Assembly (NCBI RefSeq): GCF_003390925.1
Contig: NZ_QUBS01000088.1
Span: forward strand, 170,766 to 234,765
Source of the DNA: Trinickia diaoshuihuensis
Lineage (GTDB): Bacteria > Pseudomonadota > Gammaproteobacteria > Burkholderiales > Burkholderiaceae
DNA length: 64,000 nucleotides
Direction: 5' to 3'
In this document: piece after piece, positions 17,647 to 27,283 of the stretch
How positions within the stretch are numbered: position 1 is the first letter of the stretch
Layout of the letters: each line of letters opens with the position of its first letter
Made by a program: the position numbers and the translations under genes
The notes under the pieces: generated by a model
Told to the model about the DNA's origin: nothing
Database searches by the model: none
The model's input: only the letters and a program-made list of their open reading frames with translations

Positions 17647-18972
17647 TCAGGCCGTTTCCGCGAGCGCGTACCGGCTCTCGCGTCGCGGCAACCCGAGGTG
17701 ATCGCGCAGCGTCTTGCCGGCCGGCGCGCGGCTATAGCGGCCGCGCGCCTCGAGCACCGGCAGCACGTGCGCGACGAAATCGTCGAGCCCTTGCGCTTGC
17801 ACGGGGAAGCCGAGAATGAAGCCGTCGGCGGCGCCAAGGTCGATCCAGCGGATCAACGTGTCGGCGATTTCCTCACCCGTGCCGATGAACTGCGTGCGCG
17901 GGGTCGCGACGTTGAGCGCGACTTCGCGCAAGGTCAAGCCGTCCTTGCGCGCGTCGGCCTTGATCCGGTCGGTCGTCGATCGGAAGCTGTTCTTGCCGAG
18001 ATCGCCGAGTTCGGGGAACGGCGCATCGAGCGGATACTGACTGAAATCGTGGTGATCGAAGAAGCGTCCAAGATACGCCAACGCCTCGTCGATGTTGAGC
18101 AGGTTGCGGATCGCATCGTGCTTGGCTTCGGCCTCTTCGCGCGTCGCGCCGACGATCGGTCCGATACCCGGATATATCTTCACGTCGTCGGCGGAGCGCC
18201 CGTGCTCGACCGCGCTTTGCCGTACGCGCTCCCTGAACTCGCGTGTTTCTTCGAGCGACGGCGAATGCGTGAATACCGCGTCCGCGTATTTGCCGGCGAG
18301 CGCGATGCCCGCGTCGGACGAGCCTGCTTGAAAGATCACGGGCTGTCCTTGCGGCGAGCGCTGGATATTGAGCGGCCCGGCCACCTGGAAGAACTTGCCC
18401 TTGTGATCGAGCGTATGCAACTTGTCGCGGTCGAAGAAGCGCCCGGTCGCACGGTCGCGGACGAAGGCATCGTCGTCCCAGCTATCCCAGAGCCCCTGCG
18501 TGACGCTCAGATATTCGTCGGCGATTTCATAACGCAACGCATGATCGGGATGCGAGCCGCCATAGTTCTTGGCGGTGCCTTCGAGCGGCGTCGTCACGAC
18601 GTTCCAGCCCGCTCGTCCGCCGCTGATCAAATCGAGCGACGCGAACTGACGCGCGACCGTGAACGGATCGCTGTACGACGTGGAGACGGTGCCGGCCAGG
18701 CCGATCGTCTTCGTCACGGTCGCCAGCGCCGACAGGATCGATATCGGCTCGAAGCGGTTCAGGAAGTGCGGGATCGACTTCTCGTTGATGTACAGGCCAT
18801 CGGCGACGAACGCGAACGCGAAGCCGTTCGCTTCGGCCTTGCGCGTGACCTCGATGATGAAATCGAGGTTCACGCTGGCATCGGCCGGCCCCGACGGATG
18901 CTTCCAGGAGTTCATATGGCCGCCTGCGCCGTGCAGCATGATGCCGAAATTGACGTTACGCTGAGTAGTCAT
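17647..18972 (-). CDS. NtaA/SnaA/DszA (DmoA)-family FMN-dependent monooxygenase
   Basis: A luciferase-like flavin monooxygenase of 441 residues using FMNH2 from a partner reductase. Typical segments are [18 protein letters not shown] at the start, [44 protein letters not shown] and [12 protein letters not shown]. The family cleaves C-N or C-S bonds (nitrilotriacetate, desulfurisation, YtnJ/CmoJ and YxeK in Bacillus). ATG 18972 has AAGGA upstream; the in-frame TTG 21 bp earlier is less likely. It sits 25 bp before the fused transporter, in one transcript. Sulfur-compound salvage is my inference. Confidence 0.9.
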   Translation of the reverse strand: MTTQRNVNFGIMLHGAGGHMNSWKHPSGPADASVNLDFIIEVTRKAEANGFAFAFVADGLYINEKSIPHFLNRFEPISILSALATVTKTIGLAGTVSTSYSDPFTVARQFASLDLISGGRAGWNVVTTPLEGTAKNYGGSHPDHALRYEIADEYLSVTQGLWDSWDDDAFVRDRATGRFFDRDKLHTLDHKGKFFQVAGPLNIQRSPQGQPVIFQAGSSDAGIALAGKYADAVFTHSPSLEETREFRERVRQSAVEHGRSADDVKIYPGIGPIVGATREEAEAKHDAIRNLLNIDEALAYLGRFFDHHDFSQYPLDAPFPELGDLGKNSFRSTTDRIKADARKDGLTLREVALNVATPRTQFIGTGEEIADTLIRWIDLGAADGFILGFPVQAQGLDDFVAHVLPVLEARGRYSRAPAGKTLRDHLGLPRRESRYALAETA

Positions 18973-19023
18973 GCGAGGAATCCTTTTCTTCAAGCGGATA
19001 GCGGGTATCGGGCTAAACGAAAT

Positions 19024-20025
19024 TCAGAGCGCCGTGGCGTGAATCGCACCGGCCAGCAGCTCCACCGAACCGAGCCGCAGCGCATAGTCGGTGACGGGCG
19101 AGTCGATCACGAACTCGTCGATGCCGTAGCGCGCGTGCAGCGCATCGAGCTCGGCGTGTACCGTATCGGGCGTGCCGGCGATCACGTGCGGGCGAGTCTC
19201 CTCCAATCGATAATCGGCGATGCCCGCTTGCCGCGCGAATTCGGCGGCGGCTTCCGGGCTCGGCAAATTGACGCTCTGCCCGCTTGCGAAGTGCACCTTG
19301 AAAATGCGCAGCGGCCCGACCTGCCGTTGCGCTTCGGCCTGCGACTCCGCGGCGAAGGCATACAGCGCAAGCAACGGCGCACGCCCGGTTGCGTTGCGAT
19401 AGGCGTCGACCGAACGCTCGATATTGGCCTCGTCGCCGTTGAAATGCCCCGCGTAGCAAAACTCCCAGCCATAGCGCGCGGCAAGCAAGGCGCTCCCTGG
19501 GCTGCCGCCCAGCACGATGCGCTGCGGCGCCTCGGGCGGCACGGGCAGCGCGATCGCGCCCGCGAGCGGATGATCTTCCGCGACGCCCCATTTTAGAAAC
19601 GCATCCAGTTCGGCGAGCTGGTGCTCGAAGTCGGGCTTTTTGGCCTTGTCGTGAAACCACTGCAGCGCGCGTGTCGTCAGCGGCAAACCGCCGGGTGCCT
19701 TGCCCACGCCGAGATCGACGCGGCCCGGCGCCAGCGTCGCGAGCAGCTTGAACGATTCGGCCACCTTGAATGGGCTGTAGTGCTGCAACATGACGCCGCC
19801 AGAGCCGACGCGAATACGCGACGTATGCGCCAATACATGCGAGACGACGATCTCCGGCGCCGAACTAGCCAGCCCGGTCGCGCCGTGATGTTCGGCGAAC
19901 CAATAGCGCCGGTAGCCGAGTGCCTCGGCCCGCTGTGCGAGCCGCACCGAAAATCGCAGCGCATCTTGGGCGGTCGCTCCCTCGGCGACCGGGCTCTTAT
20001 CGAGAATCGAAAGCGAATAGGCCAT
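19024..20025 (-). CDS. MsnO8/YtmO-type luciferase-like oxidoreductase
   Basis: A 333-residue LLM-class flavin enzyme. It starts LSILDKSPVAEGATAQDAL and has YRRYWFAEHHGATGLASSAPEIV and VGSGGVMLQHYSPFKVAE. Its PGRVDLGVGKAPGGLP and IVLGGSPGSALLA segments match the MsnO8/YtmO subgroup, related to the alkanal monooxygenase alpha chain. In Bacillus the YtmO (CmoO) homologue acts on N-acetyl-S-alkylcysteines. Here it precedes a YtnJ-like monooxygenase by 51 bp, the same pair of flavin-enzyme types found in that operon. The specific substrate is not shown by the sequence. Confidence 0.87.
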   Translation of the reverse strand: MAYSLSILDKSPVAEGATAQDALRFSVRLAQRAEALGYRRYWFAEHHGATGLASSAPEIVVSHVLAHTSRIRVGSGGVMLQHYSPFKVAESFKLLATLAPGRVDLGVGKAPGGLPLTTRALQWFHDKAKKPDFEHQLAELDAFLKWGVAEDHPLAGAIALPVPPEAPQRIVLGGSPGSALLAARYGWEFCYAGHFNGDEANIERSVDAYRNATGRAPLLALYAFAAESQAEAQRQVGPLRIFKVHFASGQSVNLPSPEAAAEFARQAGIADYRLEETRPHVIAGTPDTVHAELDALHARYGIDEFVIDSPVTDYALRLGSVELLAGAIHATAL

Positions 20026-20200
20026 CAATGAAATCCGGATTGATGCGGGCTGACCCGCGCAGCCAATGGCTGATCAAGCGGTTGAACGGTTGCCGTGCGC
20101 GGCGGGGAACTCTGACTACTCATTATGGTGAATCGAGCTTGCGCGCGTTGCGATAAATGCTGCTATCGATATTTACGAGCAGGTCAAATGGTTTTGCCGA

Positions 20201-22648
20201 TTAAAACTGATAGCGCGCGCGTAAATAGTAGAAACCGCCGTTCGTGCCGATCTGCGAGCCGTAGGCGTCGTACTGGAAGCCCTCGAGCTGCGCGATCGCC
20301 GGCAGCTTGCTCGGATAGGCATCGAACAGATTGTTCGCACCGAGCGCGACTTGCAGGTGGCGATTGACGTCGTAGCGCACTTCGAGATCGGTGATGTACT
20401 TCGGCGCGTTGTGAAACTCGAGGAAGTTCGTCGTCGAAAACGCATTGGGGCCGGTGAAGTACGTGGCTTGCGTCGTAGTCGGGCCATAACGCGTTTCATG
20501 CAAGCTGACCGCCCACTGATCGAGATGCCACGTACCGCCCACGATGATCTTGTTCTTCGGCGTCGACGTACTGAGCCACGCTACCTGCTGCGCGTTCAGC
20601 GCGGGACGACCGTTCTGGCCGGGCGCGATTCCCGTGACCGACGTATTGTTCAAGTTCACGCCGAGGTCCCAATCGACGCGCCCCCAACGCCCGAAGCTCG
20701 AGTGATAGGTGCCGGTCAAGTCGATGCCGCTCGTGCGCGTGCTCGCACCGTTCGTGAAGTAGCTGGCGGATACCGCGCTTGCCGGCACGGTCGATGGAAT
20801 GGCGATGCCCGCCGCGCTCATCGCCGCGATCGCCGCGGCGCCCGAGGCCGTGCCGCCGATGACGATACGATTGCGGATATTGATCTGATAGGCGTCGATC
20901 GTCACATTGAGATCGTGCACGGGATTGAGCACGAGCCCCAGGTTGTAGTTCGTCGACGCTTCCGGCCTGAGCGGCGCGGCGCCGATCAGGCGCGCGGCAT
21001 TCGAATTCGCCGCGAGGAGCCCTTGCGCCGAGGCAGGCGACACGTTCAGGTTGGTGAAATACTCCTCGGCGAGCGACGGCGCCCGAAAGCCGGTGCTGAC
21101 GCTGCCGCGCACCGCGATCCGCGGCGTGAAGTCGTAGCGCGTGGAAATCTTGCCGTTGGTGGTGTCGCCGACGTCGCTGTAGTGCTCGTACCGCCCGGCC
21201 AACTCGACCTGCCATTTCGGCGTGAGCTTCGTCGATAAATCGATGTAGGTGCCCAGCACGTCGCGCGAGTTGTTGCTCGCGCTGACCGGCGCGAAACCCG
21301 GCAACGCTTGGGCACCGCCATCGAGATACGAAGCGGGTTCGCCCGCCCCGACTTGGTAGGTCTCGTGCCGCTGCTCAAGGCCGACGGAAACATTGACCGG
21401 AGCCGGCAGCAACGGAAGCCGGAACGGCCGCGACAAGTCGAGGTTGCTGGTCCATTGACGGCTTTCCAGACTGCCGAGGCGAAAATCGGTCGGCGTCGTT
21501 CCGGTCGCCGCGAAAAGGCCGCTATTCGCGGAGTTCACCATCCCGAGGCCGTTGTAGTCGCCGCCGTAGGTCGAGCTCAAGTCCCACGTCCAGCCGAACA
21601 GATGTTCGCCTTTGGCGCCGACCGTGAACGAGTAGTCGTTCTCGTTGACCGTCTCTTGCGGCGAGAAGCCGTTCGGGTACACGGCCGGCAGGACGATCGG
21701 CGGACGGTAGTTCTGGTAGGCGGCCGCGTTGCGATGGGCATACGTACCGAAGCCGTACAACTCGACGTCGTTGCTGACGAAATACCCTGCGTTGAAGCCG
21801 ACCGTTTCGCGCGTGCTCGACGGGTCTCCCTCGATCGGGTTGTACAAACCGTGCGGATAGGCCCCGAAGTAATCGTCCAAGCCCGTACGGACCGTGTGAT
21901 TGCGCCGATCGTACTCGGCGCTCAAGTCGAGGAAGCCGTTTTGCCCGAGTGCGATCGCGGCCGTGGCCGAGTTGCTCTGTCGCAGCCCGTCGCCTTTGTA
22001 GGTCTGTCCCGTTGCATTCTCGATCGAACCGCCATGCGTATCGGACTTCAGAATGATGTTGATCACGCCCGCGATGGCGTCGGAGCCATACTGGGCCGAC
22101 GCGCCGTCGCGCAGGATTTCGATGTGGTCGACGAGGCCGACGGGGATCGTGTCGATATCGACGCCGGTCGAGCCTTGCTGCGGACCGCTATCGAGCGAGA
22201 CGTTCGCCGACGTATGGCGCCGCTTTCCGTTCACGAGCACGAGGACGTGATCGGGGGACAGACCGTGCAAGGTCAGCACGTCCTTGAGCACGGCGGTATC
22301 GCCCGCATATTCCTGGCGCGCGATCGCCGGCGAGATCGCGATCAGCGCATCGCGCAGATTTTGTTGACCGGTTGCCTGAAGATCCTTCGCGCCGATCACG
22401 TCGACGGGACTCAAGCTCTGCGCTGCCTTCTTGTCCGTTTCGCGCGTGCCGGTACTGACCACGACGTCCTGGACGGTGCCCGCGAACGTCCCCTGCTGCC
22501 CCGAGACCGGCGCGCCCTTCTGCTCATCGGACGGCGCGGCCGCCGCCGCACCGCTTGCCAGCATGAACGCGGCAAGCACGGCTGCGCGCTTGCGTTGCGT
22601 CTTCGCATCCGCGCGCACGCGGCCCCTGTTTCCGGTCGTCTTTTTCAT
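20201..22648 (-). CDS. TonB-dependent outer-membrane receptor
   Basis: An 815-residue receptor. It has a basic start and signal peptide (cleavage near AAAAAPS), a TonB-box-like stretch QDVVVSTGTRE, and a plug domain with LRDALIAISPAIARQ, GLSPDHVLVLVNGKRRH and DGASAQYGSDAIAGVINIIL. A long 22-strand-type barrel ends in RARYQF with the terminal aromatic. The ligand is unknown. The plug's LNGKRRH-VDIDTIPV type is common in receptors for non-iron nutrients as well as siderophores. Its position between a cysteine-type transporter and tonB-exbBD makes a sulfur or peptide-like ligand the best guess. Upstream, 22649-22734 is AT-rich and may hold a promoter. Confidence 0.92.
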   Translation of the reverse strand: MKKTTGNRGRVRADAKTQRKRAAVLAAFMLASGAAAAAPSDEQKGAPVSGQQGTFAGTVQDVVVSTGTRETDKKAAQSLSPVDVIGAKDLQATGQQNLRDALIAISPAIARQEYAGDTAVLKDVLTLHGLSPDHVLVLVNGKRRHTSANVSLDSGPQQGSTGVDIDTIPVGLVDHIEILRDGASAQYGSDAIAGVINIILKSDTHGGSIENATGQTYKGDGLRQSNSATAAIALGQNGFLDLSAEYDRRNHTVRTGLDDYFGAYPHGLYNPIEGDPSSTRETVGFNAGYFVSNDVELYGFGTYAHRNAAAYQNYRPPIVLPAVYPNGFSPQETVNENDYSFTVGAKGEHLFGWTWDLSSTYGGDYNGLGMVNSANSGLFAATGTTPTDFRLGSLESRQWTSNLDLSRPFRLPLLPAPVNVSVGLEQRHETYQVGAGEPASYLDGGAQALPGFAPVSASNNSRDVLGTYIDLSTKLTPKWQVELAGRYEHYSDVGDTTNGKISTRYDFTPRIAVRGSVSTGFRAPSLAEEYFTNLNVSPASAQGLLAANSNAARLIGAAPLRPEASTNYNLGLVLNPVHDLNVTIDAYQINIRNRIVIGGTASGAAAIAAMSAAGIAIPSTVPASAVSASYFTNGASTRTSGIDLTGTYHSSFGRWGRVDWDLGVNLNNTSVTGIAPGQNGRPALNAQQVAWLSTSTPKNKIIVGGTWHLDQWAVSLHETRYGPTTTQATYFTGPNAFSTTNFLEFHNAPKYITDLEVRYDVNRHLQVALGANNLFDAYPSKLPAIAQLEGFQYDAYGSQIGTNGGFYYLRARYQF

Positions 22649-22734
22649 AGAATTTCGTTCGATTATTAATTCGTAGTACTAAGTAATGATGGCATGAAAA
22701 TGGAGGCGATACGCTTTCGGCGAGTTGCGTGAAT

Positions 22735-23679
22735 TCAGGTCTTCGGCAACCCCGGCGGATTCGTCTGTGCCTTGTCGAGTGCTTCCGATTCGAGATTCCA
22801 GCGCTCGAGCACCTGGCGGTACTTTCCGTCTTGAATTAAATCGTTGAGTAAGATCGTGAGCGGCGCGGCGAGCCCGCTACCCTTTCGCGTGGTGATCGCG
22901 AGATCGGCGGTGCGGGGCCACCCGCCGCTAATCGAACCCACGGGTCGAATCTTGCCTTGCTGCGCCTGTTGATAGGAAAGCAGCGCGTTGACGCTCAAGA
23001 CGATATCGGCGCGCCCCGAGAGCAGCGCCACCGAACGCACCGCGGGGTCGTCGTAGTATTGCACCTGAACCGGCTTCAGTCCGTGCGCGACGTTCTCTTT
23101 ATCCCATTCGAGCAGGATCTTTTCCTGATTCGTGCCCGCATCGGTAATGACACGCAAGCCGGCAATATCCTTGGGCTCGCGAATCGACTTGATCGAGCTG
23201 CCGTTCGCGACGTAAAAGCCGAGTTGATCGCGACGATAGGTCGAGAAGTCGAACTTCTCCTTGCGCTCCTCCGTCACCGTGACGTTCGCAATGACCGCAT
23301 CGACTTTTCCCGACTGCAACGCGAGCGGCCAGTCGGGCCATGACAGCGCGACGATCTTCAGCTTGCGGCCCAGACCGTCCGCGACCAATTGCGATAAATC
23401 GGGATCGAAACCAACGAGCGTCTTCGCATCGGTCGCGTAGGCGCTGAGCGGCGGCGAACCCGCGGAAACGCCGATCGTCAGCACGTCTTTCTCGACGAAC
23501 GGGAACGACGGCGGAACGGCGGCGATGGCCGCCGCATCGGCCGTGGCCCGGATGCGTCCAGGCTGCTGTGGGCTCAGATCGAGCGGATGCGCCGCCAAGA
23601 CCGAATGGGATGCGGCAAACGAGAGGGCGAAAAGCGCCGGCGCGAGCGTGCGCGCGAGGTTGCGACTAAGGATCGTCAT
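22735..23679 (-). CDS. Amino-acid ABC transporter substrate-binding protein (family 3)
   Basis: A 314-residue periplasmic binding protein with a signal peptide (cleavage near SVLAAHP). The family 3 fold is marked by LTIGVSAGSPPLSAYATD, LVGFDPDLSQLVADGLG, LQSGKVDAVIANVTVTEERKEKFDF-type segments and DIAGLRVITDAGTNQE. It is the likely partner of the fused permease-ATPase at 15816, which lacks its own binding protein. Between its signal peptide and the first strand is an unusual extra segment of about 35 residues. The gene starts 49 bp after the GNAT gene. Confidence 0.9.
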   Translation of the reverse strand: MTILSRNLARTLAPALFALSFAASHSVLAAHPLDLSPQQPGRIRATADAAAIAAVPPSFPFVEKDVLTIGVSAGSPPLSAYATDAKTLVGFDPDLSQLVADGLGRKLKIVALSWPDWPLALQSGKVDAVIANVTVTEERKEKFDFSTYRRDQLGFYVANGSSIKSIREPKDIAGLRVITDAGTNQEKILLEWDKENVAHGLKPVQVQYYDDPAVRSVALLSGRADIVLSVNALLSYQQAQQGKIRPVGSISGGWPRTADLAITTRKGSGLAAPLTILLNDLIQDGKYRQVLERWNLESEALDKAQTNPPGLPKT

Positions 23680-23728
23680 GATGGTCAGGCGAGTGAAGAA
23701 TACGGACAGGCGCTTCGAGAAGCCTTGC

Positions 23729-24286
23729 CTACTTATTGAAGCCCAGCGGCTCGAGCGGTCGCAGATCGTCGAGCGTCTCGGTGCGCTCGGGTTCGATCAG
23801 GTCCTTGCCGAACGGCAGTACGAGATGGACCTCCGGCGCAATGGACCGATCGAACAACGGCGTGTAACCCGAACGCTCGTACAAGGCCCATGCTTCGGGC
23901 TGCTTGAAACCGGTGGTCAGATAGATCCGTCGATACCCTTGCTTCAGCGCGCGCAGCTCCAGCGCCTCGACGACGCGGCGCGCGAGGCCCTGGCGGCGCA
24001 GATCCGCATGCGTCCAAATGCGCTTGAATTCCGCCGTGCGCGCATCCTTGCGCTTGAAACCGCCGCCGCCGATCGTTACCCCGTCGCGCAAGAGGAGTAC
24101 GAACGCACCCTCGGGCGGGGCGAACAGTTCGGCCGGATAGCGCGCCAGTTCCGCCGCCGCGGCGGCGTCGCTATTCTCGCGATACTCGCGATAGCGCGTG
24201 GCATATTCGTATTGCAATGCGTCGATTAACGGCCCCGCGGCTGGGTCCGACGGGGAAGCATCGACAATGGTGTCGTTCGTGGCCAT
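23729..24286 (-). CDS. GNAT-family N-acetyltransferase
   Basis: A 185-residue acetyltransferase. Motif A for acetyl-CoA is visible as RIWTHADLRRQGLARRVVEALE, followed by YRRIYLTTGFKQPEAWALYERSGYTPLF, a typical GNAT end. I chose ATG 24286 (MATNDTI); in-frame sequence upstream does not look coding. In the Bacillus S-alkylcysteine and S-succinocysteine operons, a GNAT N-acetylates the substituted cysteine before oxidation. Its placement here beside two flavin monooxygenases and a deacylase suggests the same job, which is inference. The 175 bp upstream (24287-24461) is AT-rich and may carry a promoter. Confidence 0.86.
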   Translation of the reverse strand: MATNDTIVDASPSDPAAGPLIDALQYEYATRYREYRENSDAAAAAELARYPAELFAPPEGAFVLLLRDGVTIGGGGFKRKDARTAEFKRIWTHADLRRQGLARRVVEALELRALKQGYRRIYLTTGFKQPEAWALYERSGYTPLFDRSIAPEVHLVLPFGKDLIEPERTETLDDLRPLEPLGFNK

Positions 24287-24461
24287 CGTTGTACGCTCAT
24301 GATGACCTGACCCACCGGATATAACCCGGGCGGTCAGGTGATAAGGATTGTTTCGAAATAACCGATTCAGTGAAATCTCAATTCGCTTCAGAAACAATAC
24401 CCGAGCACCACTCGCCGATTAACCAACATTTTCCTATATCGATAGTCGCGCTGTTCCCTCT

Positions 24462-25469
24462 TTAGATATCGTCGGGTTCGGCAAGATGGAATAAGCAATC
24501 GCCGCGCTGTACCGCGGCCTGCGCGCGTTTGCAGACCACGAGCCCGCCGCCCTCGAACCGCATCGTGACGGGGCCGCGCAACGGCGTATCGGGAAAATGA
24601 ATCCGGGCGGCGCTCTGCCCTGCTTCGACGGTATCGCCGAGCTCGACGAGCGGCTCGAAGACACCGCGCTCGTAGGCATACACGTAATGACGCGAGCCCG
24701 AGACGCGCATGAAGCGTGTCTCGTGGGGCGGCCGTTCGGGCACGAGCGGGCCGTGGAGCACGCCGACATGGCCGAGCCAATGCAGCAAGCCTTGCCGCGC
24801 TTCGCGCAACAGCGCAGATTGCACCGTGCCGCCGCCGCCGAGCTCCGTCAGGATCGAAATCGCCCCTTGGCGCAGCGCGCCGGTCGCGGCATGCACGGGA
24901 TTGGGCGGGTGCAAGAACGCGCGCGGCAGCCCGAAGGCTGCCAGCAGCGCGCGCAACTGGTCGTGCTCTTTCGCGTCGCGGGGCTCGATCGCGAGCATGT
25001 TCGCCCCGTCATACACGAGCGAGCTGCCGCCGGAATGCAGATCGATGAGGTACTGCACACGCGCCAACAGCGTGTTTTCGATGTAGTCCGCGATGACCTG
25101 CGTGGGAGTCCCCGTCGGATCGCCGGGGAAACTCCGGTTCAGATTGCCGCCGTCGAGCGGCGAGGTGCGCAAACCCGCTTCCGCGGCCGGAAAATTCGCC
25201 ATCGGCAAGAAGATGATCTGACCGCGTATCCATTGCGGTTCGATCTCGCGCATCAGTTGCGAGACCAGGATCTGGCCTTCGTATTCGTCGCCGTGGTTGC
25301 CGGCCATCAGCAGGACGGCCGGGCCTTCGCCGTTGCGCACCGAGGCGATCGGGATCGGAATCCAACCGTAGGCCGACCGGTGAACCGAATGAGGCAGTCG
25401 CAGATACCCGCTATGAAGGCCGTCCGCATCCAGATCGATTTCACTGCGAATAGGGTTCATTTGAAGCAT
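24462..25469 (-). CDS. Succinylglutamate desuccinylase / aspartoacylase-family zinc deacylase
   Basis: A 335-residue metallohydrolase. The zinc site is visible: GNHGDEYEGQ (His and Glu ligands) and DLHSGG (second His), with the substrate-binding NRSFPG in between and ELGGGG carrying the likely catalytic glutamate. The family removes N-acetyl or N-succinyl groups from amino acids. A lone C-terminal barrel-like domain (about residues 255-335) follows. Here it could supply the deacylation step after N-acetylated substrate cleavage, replacing the M20 deacylase of Bacillus. Neither candidate ATG (25469, 25460) has a good RBS. Confidence 0.86.
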   Translation of the reverse strand: MLQMNPIRSEIDLDADGLHSGYLRLPHSVHRSAYGWIPIPIASVRNGEGPAVLLMAGNHGDEYEGQILVSQLMREIEPQWIRGQIIFLPMANFPAAEAGLRTSPLDGGNLNRSFPGDPTGTPTQVIADYIENTLLARVQYLIDLHSGGSSLVYDGANMLAIEPRDAKEHDQLRALLAAFGLPRAFLHPPNPVHAATGALRQGAISILTELGGGGTVQSALLREARQGLLHWLGHVGVLHGPLVPERPPHETRFMRVSGSRHYVYAYERGVFEPLVELGDTVEAGQSAARIHFPDTPLRGPVTMRFEGGGLVVCKRAQAAVQRGDCLFHLAEPDDI

Positions 25470-25506
25470 GGGAAGGGACTTGCCTCCATACGCGTGAATG
25501 GGGCTG

Positions 25507-27129
25507 CTATTGCAGCCAGACGCCGTCGAACCGATGACTGCCCAATGGAGAAAGCGGCAACCCTTTGACCCGTCGCGACGCCGGCAGGAAGACGATCGAA
25601 TGATCGATCGGCGTAAACGGCACCTGCTGCTTGAAAATGACCTGCGCCTCTCGGTAGAGCGTCGTGCGCTCTTCGACGTTGGGCATCGAGCGCGCTTGCT
25701 CGATCAGCGCGTTGAATTTCGCGTCGCACCACTTCGAGAGATTGCTGCCATGCACCGCGTCGCAGCCGAGCAGCGTGCCGAGCCAGTTATCGGGGTCGCC
25801 GTTGTCGCCCGACCAGCCATACAGGATCGCATCGTGTTCGCCGCCCTGCTTCGCGCGCCGGTTGTATTCGCCCCACTCGTAGCTGACGATCTTCGCGCGC
25901 ACGCCGATCTTGGCCCAGTCCTGCTGAATCAATTGCGCCATCAGTTGCGCATTGGGATTGTAGGGCCGCTGCACCGGCATCGCCCACAGCGTGATTTCGA
26001 ATCCGCTCGGAAAACCCGCTTGCGCGAGCAACGCCTTCGCGCGCGCGGGGTCGAAGGGTGCATCCTTCAACGTGTTGTCGTACGACCATTGCGCGGGCGG
26101 CATCGGATTCGTCGCAACGGTCGCGTTGCCGGCGAATACCGCTTGGATGATCGCCGGCTTGTCGATCGCCATGTCGAGCGCGCGGCGCACGTCCACACGA
26201 TCGAGCGGCGCATGCTGGGTGTTATACGCGACGAAGCCGACGTTGAAGCCGACGCCGGAGACCGTCGTCAGCGTGGGATTGCGCTTCACGGTGTCGATGT
26301 CGACCGGACGCGGAAACGCCGATACTTGGCATTCGCCGTTCGCGAGCTTTTGAATGCGTGCGGCTGGGTCGGGCGTGATAGCGAAGATGAGATGGTCGAG
26401 CTTTACTTCCCCGGGCAGCCAATAGTCGGGATTCGCGTCGTACCGGATCAGCGCATCCTTCTGATACGAGCGGAATACGAACGGTCCCGTCCCGATCGGC
26501 CTTTGGTTGATGTCCGCCTCGCGATGCTCGCGGCTTAGCTGCGCGGCATATTCCGCCGATAGGATCGACGCGAAGCTCATGGCGAGATTGCGCACGAAGA
26601 TGACGTCGGGCTCCTTGAGTTGGAAGCGCACCGTGTAGTCATCGATTTTCTCGATGCGTTCGATGCTTCGATCGAAGCCTAAATCGCTGAAGTACGGGAA
26701 ACTCGCCGGGTAGGCCTTGCGGAACGGATCGTCCGGCTTGAGCATCCGGTTGAACGTAAAGAGCACGTCGTCGGCGTCGAACTCGCGCGTCGGGCGGAAC
26801 CATGGCGTCGTGTGGAATTTGACGCCATGGCGTAGATGAAACGTGTACGCCCGGCCGTCGCTGGAGACCTCCCAACTCGCGGCAAGCGCCGGTTCGGGAT
26901 CGAGCGTGCCTCGGCGAAACTGAACGAGTTCGTTGTAGACGGTGTAGGTGCTTGCGTCGAAGTCGGTGCTCGTCGTGTGTTGCCCGGGATCGAAGCCGGC
27001 GGGACTGCCTTCGGAGCAGAATACGAGCGTCTTGCCGGAAGCGGCGTTGGCGGGCAGGCTCAGTAGCGCCGGGATGACAGCCAGCAGACACCGGAGGATC
27101 GTGGAACGCCAAATACGCGCGACGACCAT
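25507..27129 (-). CDS. Peptide/nickel-type ABC transporter substrate-binding protein (family 5)
   Basis: A 540-residue periplasmic binding protein like DppA. The signal peptide (IWRSTILRCLLAVIPALLSLPANA) is followed by KTLVFCSEGSPAGFDPGQHTTSTDFDAS. Other family 5 landmarks are SDGRAYTFHLRHGVKFHT, DADDVLFTFNRML and YNPNAQLMAQLIQQDWAKIG. I used ATG 27129, which begins just before the signal peptide; ATG 27168 is also possible and neither has a clear RBS. No matching permease or ATPase genes lie nearby, so it must use a transporter elsewhere or act as an extra receptor. It heads the minus-strand run, 37 bp before the deacylase gene. Confidence 0.87.
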   Translation of the reverse strand: MVVARIWRSTILRCLLAVIPALLSLPANAASGKTLVFCSEGSPAGFDPGQHTTSTDFDASTYTVYNELVQFRRGTLDPEPALAASWEVSSDGRAYTFHLRHGVKFHTTPWFRPTREFDADDVLFTFNRMLKPDDPFRKAYPASFPYFSDLGFDRSIERIEKIDDYTVRFQLKEPDVIFVRNLAMSFASILSAEYAAQLSREHREADINQRPIGTGPFVFRSYQKDALIRYDANPDYWLPGEVKLDHLIFAITPDPAARIQKLANGECQVSAFPRPVDIDTVKRNPTLTTVSGVGFNVGFVAYNTQHAPLDRVDVRRALDMAIDKPAIIQAVFAGNATVATNPMPPAQWSYDNTLKDAPFDPARAKALLAQAGFPSGFEITLWAMPVQRPYNPNAQLMAQLIQQDWAKIGVRAKIVSYEWGEYNRRAKQGGEHDAILYGWSGDNGDPDNWLGTLLGCDAVHGSNLSKWCDAKFNALIEQARSMPNVEERTTLYREAQVIFKQQVPFTPIDHSIVFLPASRRVKGLPLSPLGSHRFDGVWLQ

Positions 27130-27283
27130 CGAGCCAAGCGCGCGACAATTCACCGAAGGTGGATTCATGGGGATCACGCCGAAAAATGACTATTCGATTC
27201 TCGGCGGACGGTTTTGCGCGCGCCACCAATAAATCGGCAGAACATTATTTGCGGCAGTGCTAAACAAGGCCCACGAGCCCCGC

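Noticed and set aside
17622..17837. N-terminal extension of the fused transporter
   Set aside because: The extra residues are Arg/Cys/Ser-rich with no family likeness and overlap the upstream monooxygenase gene; MSDSLL at 17621 is the natural start.
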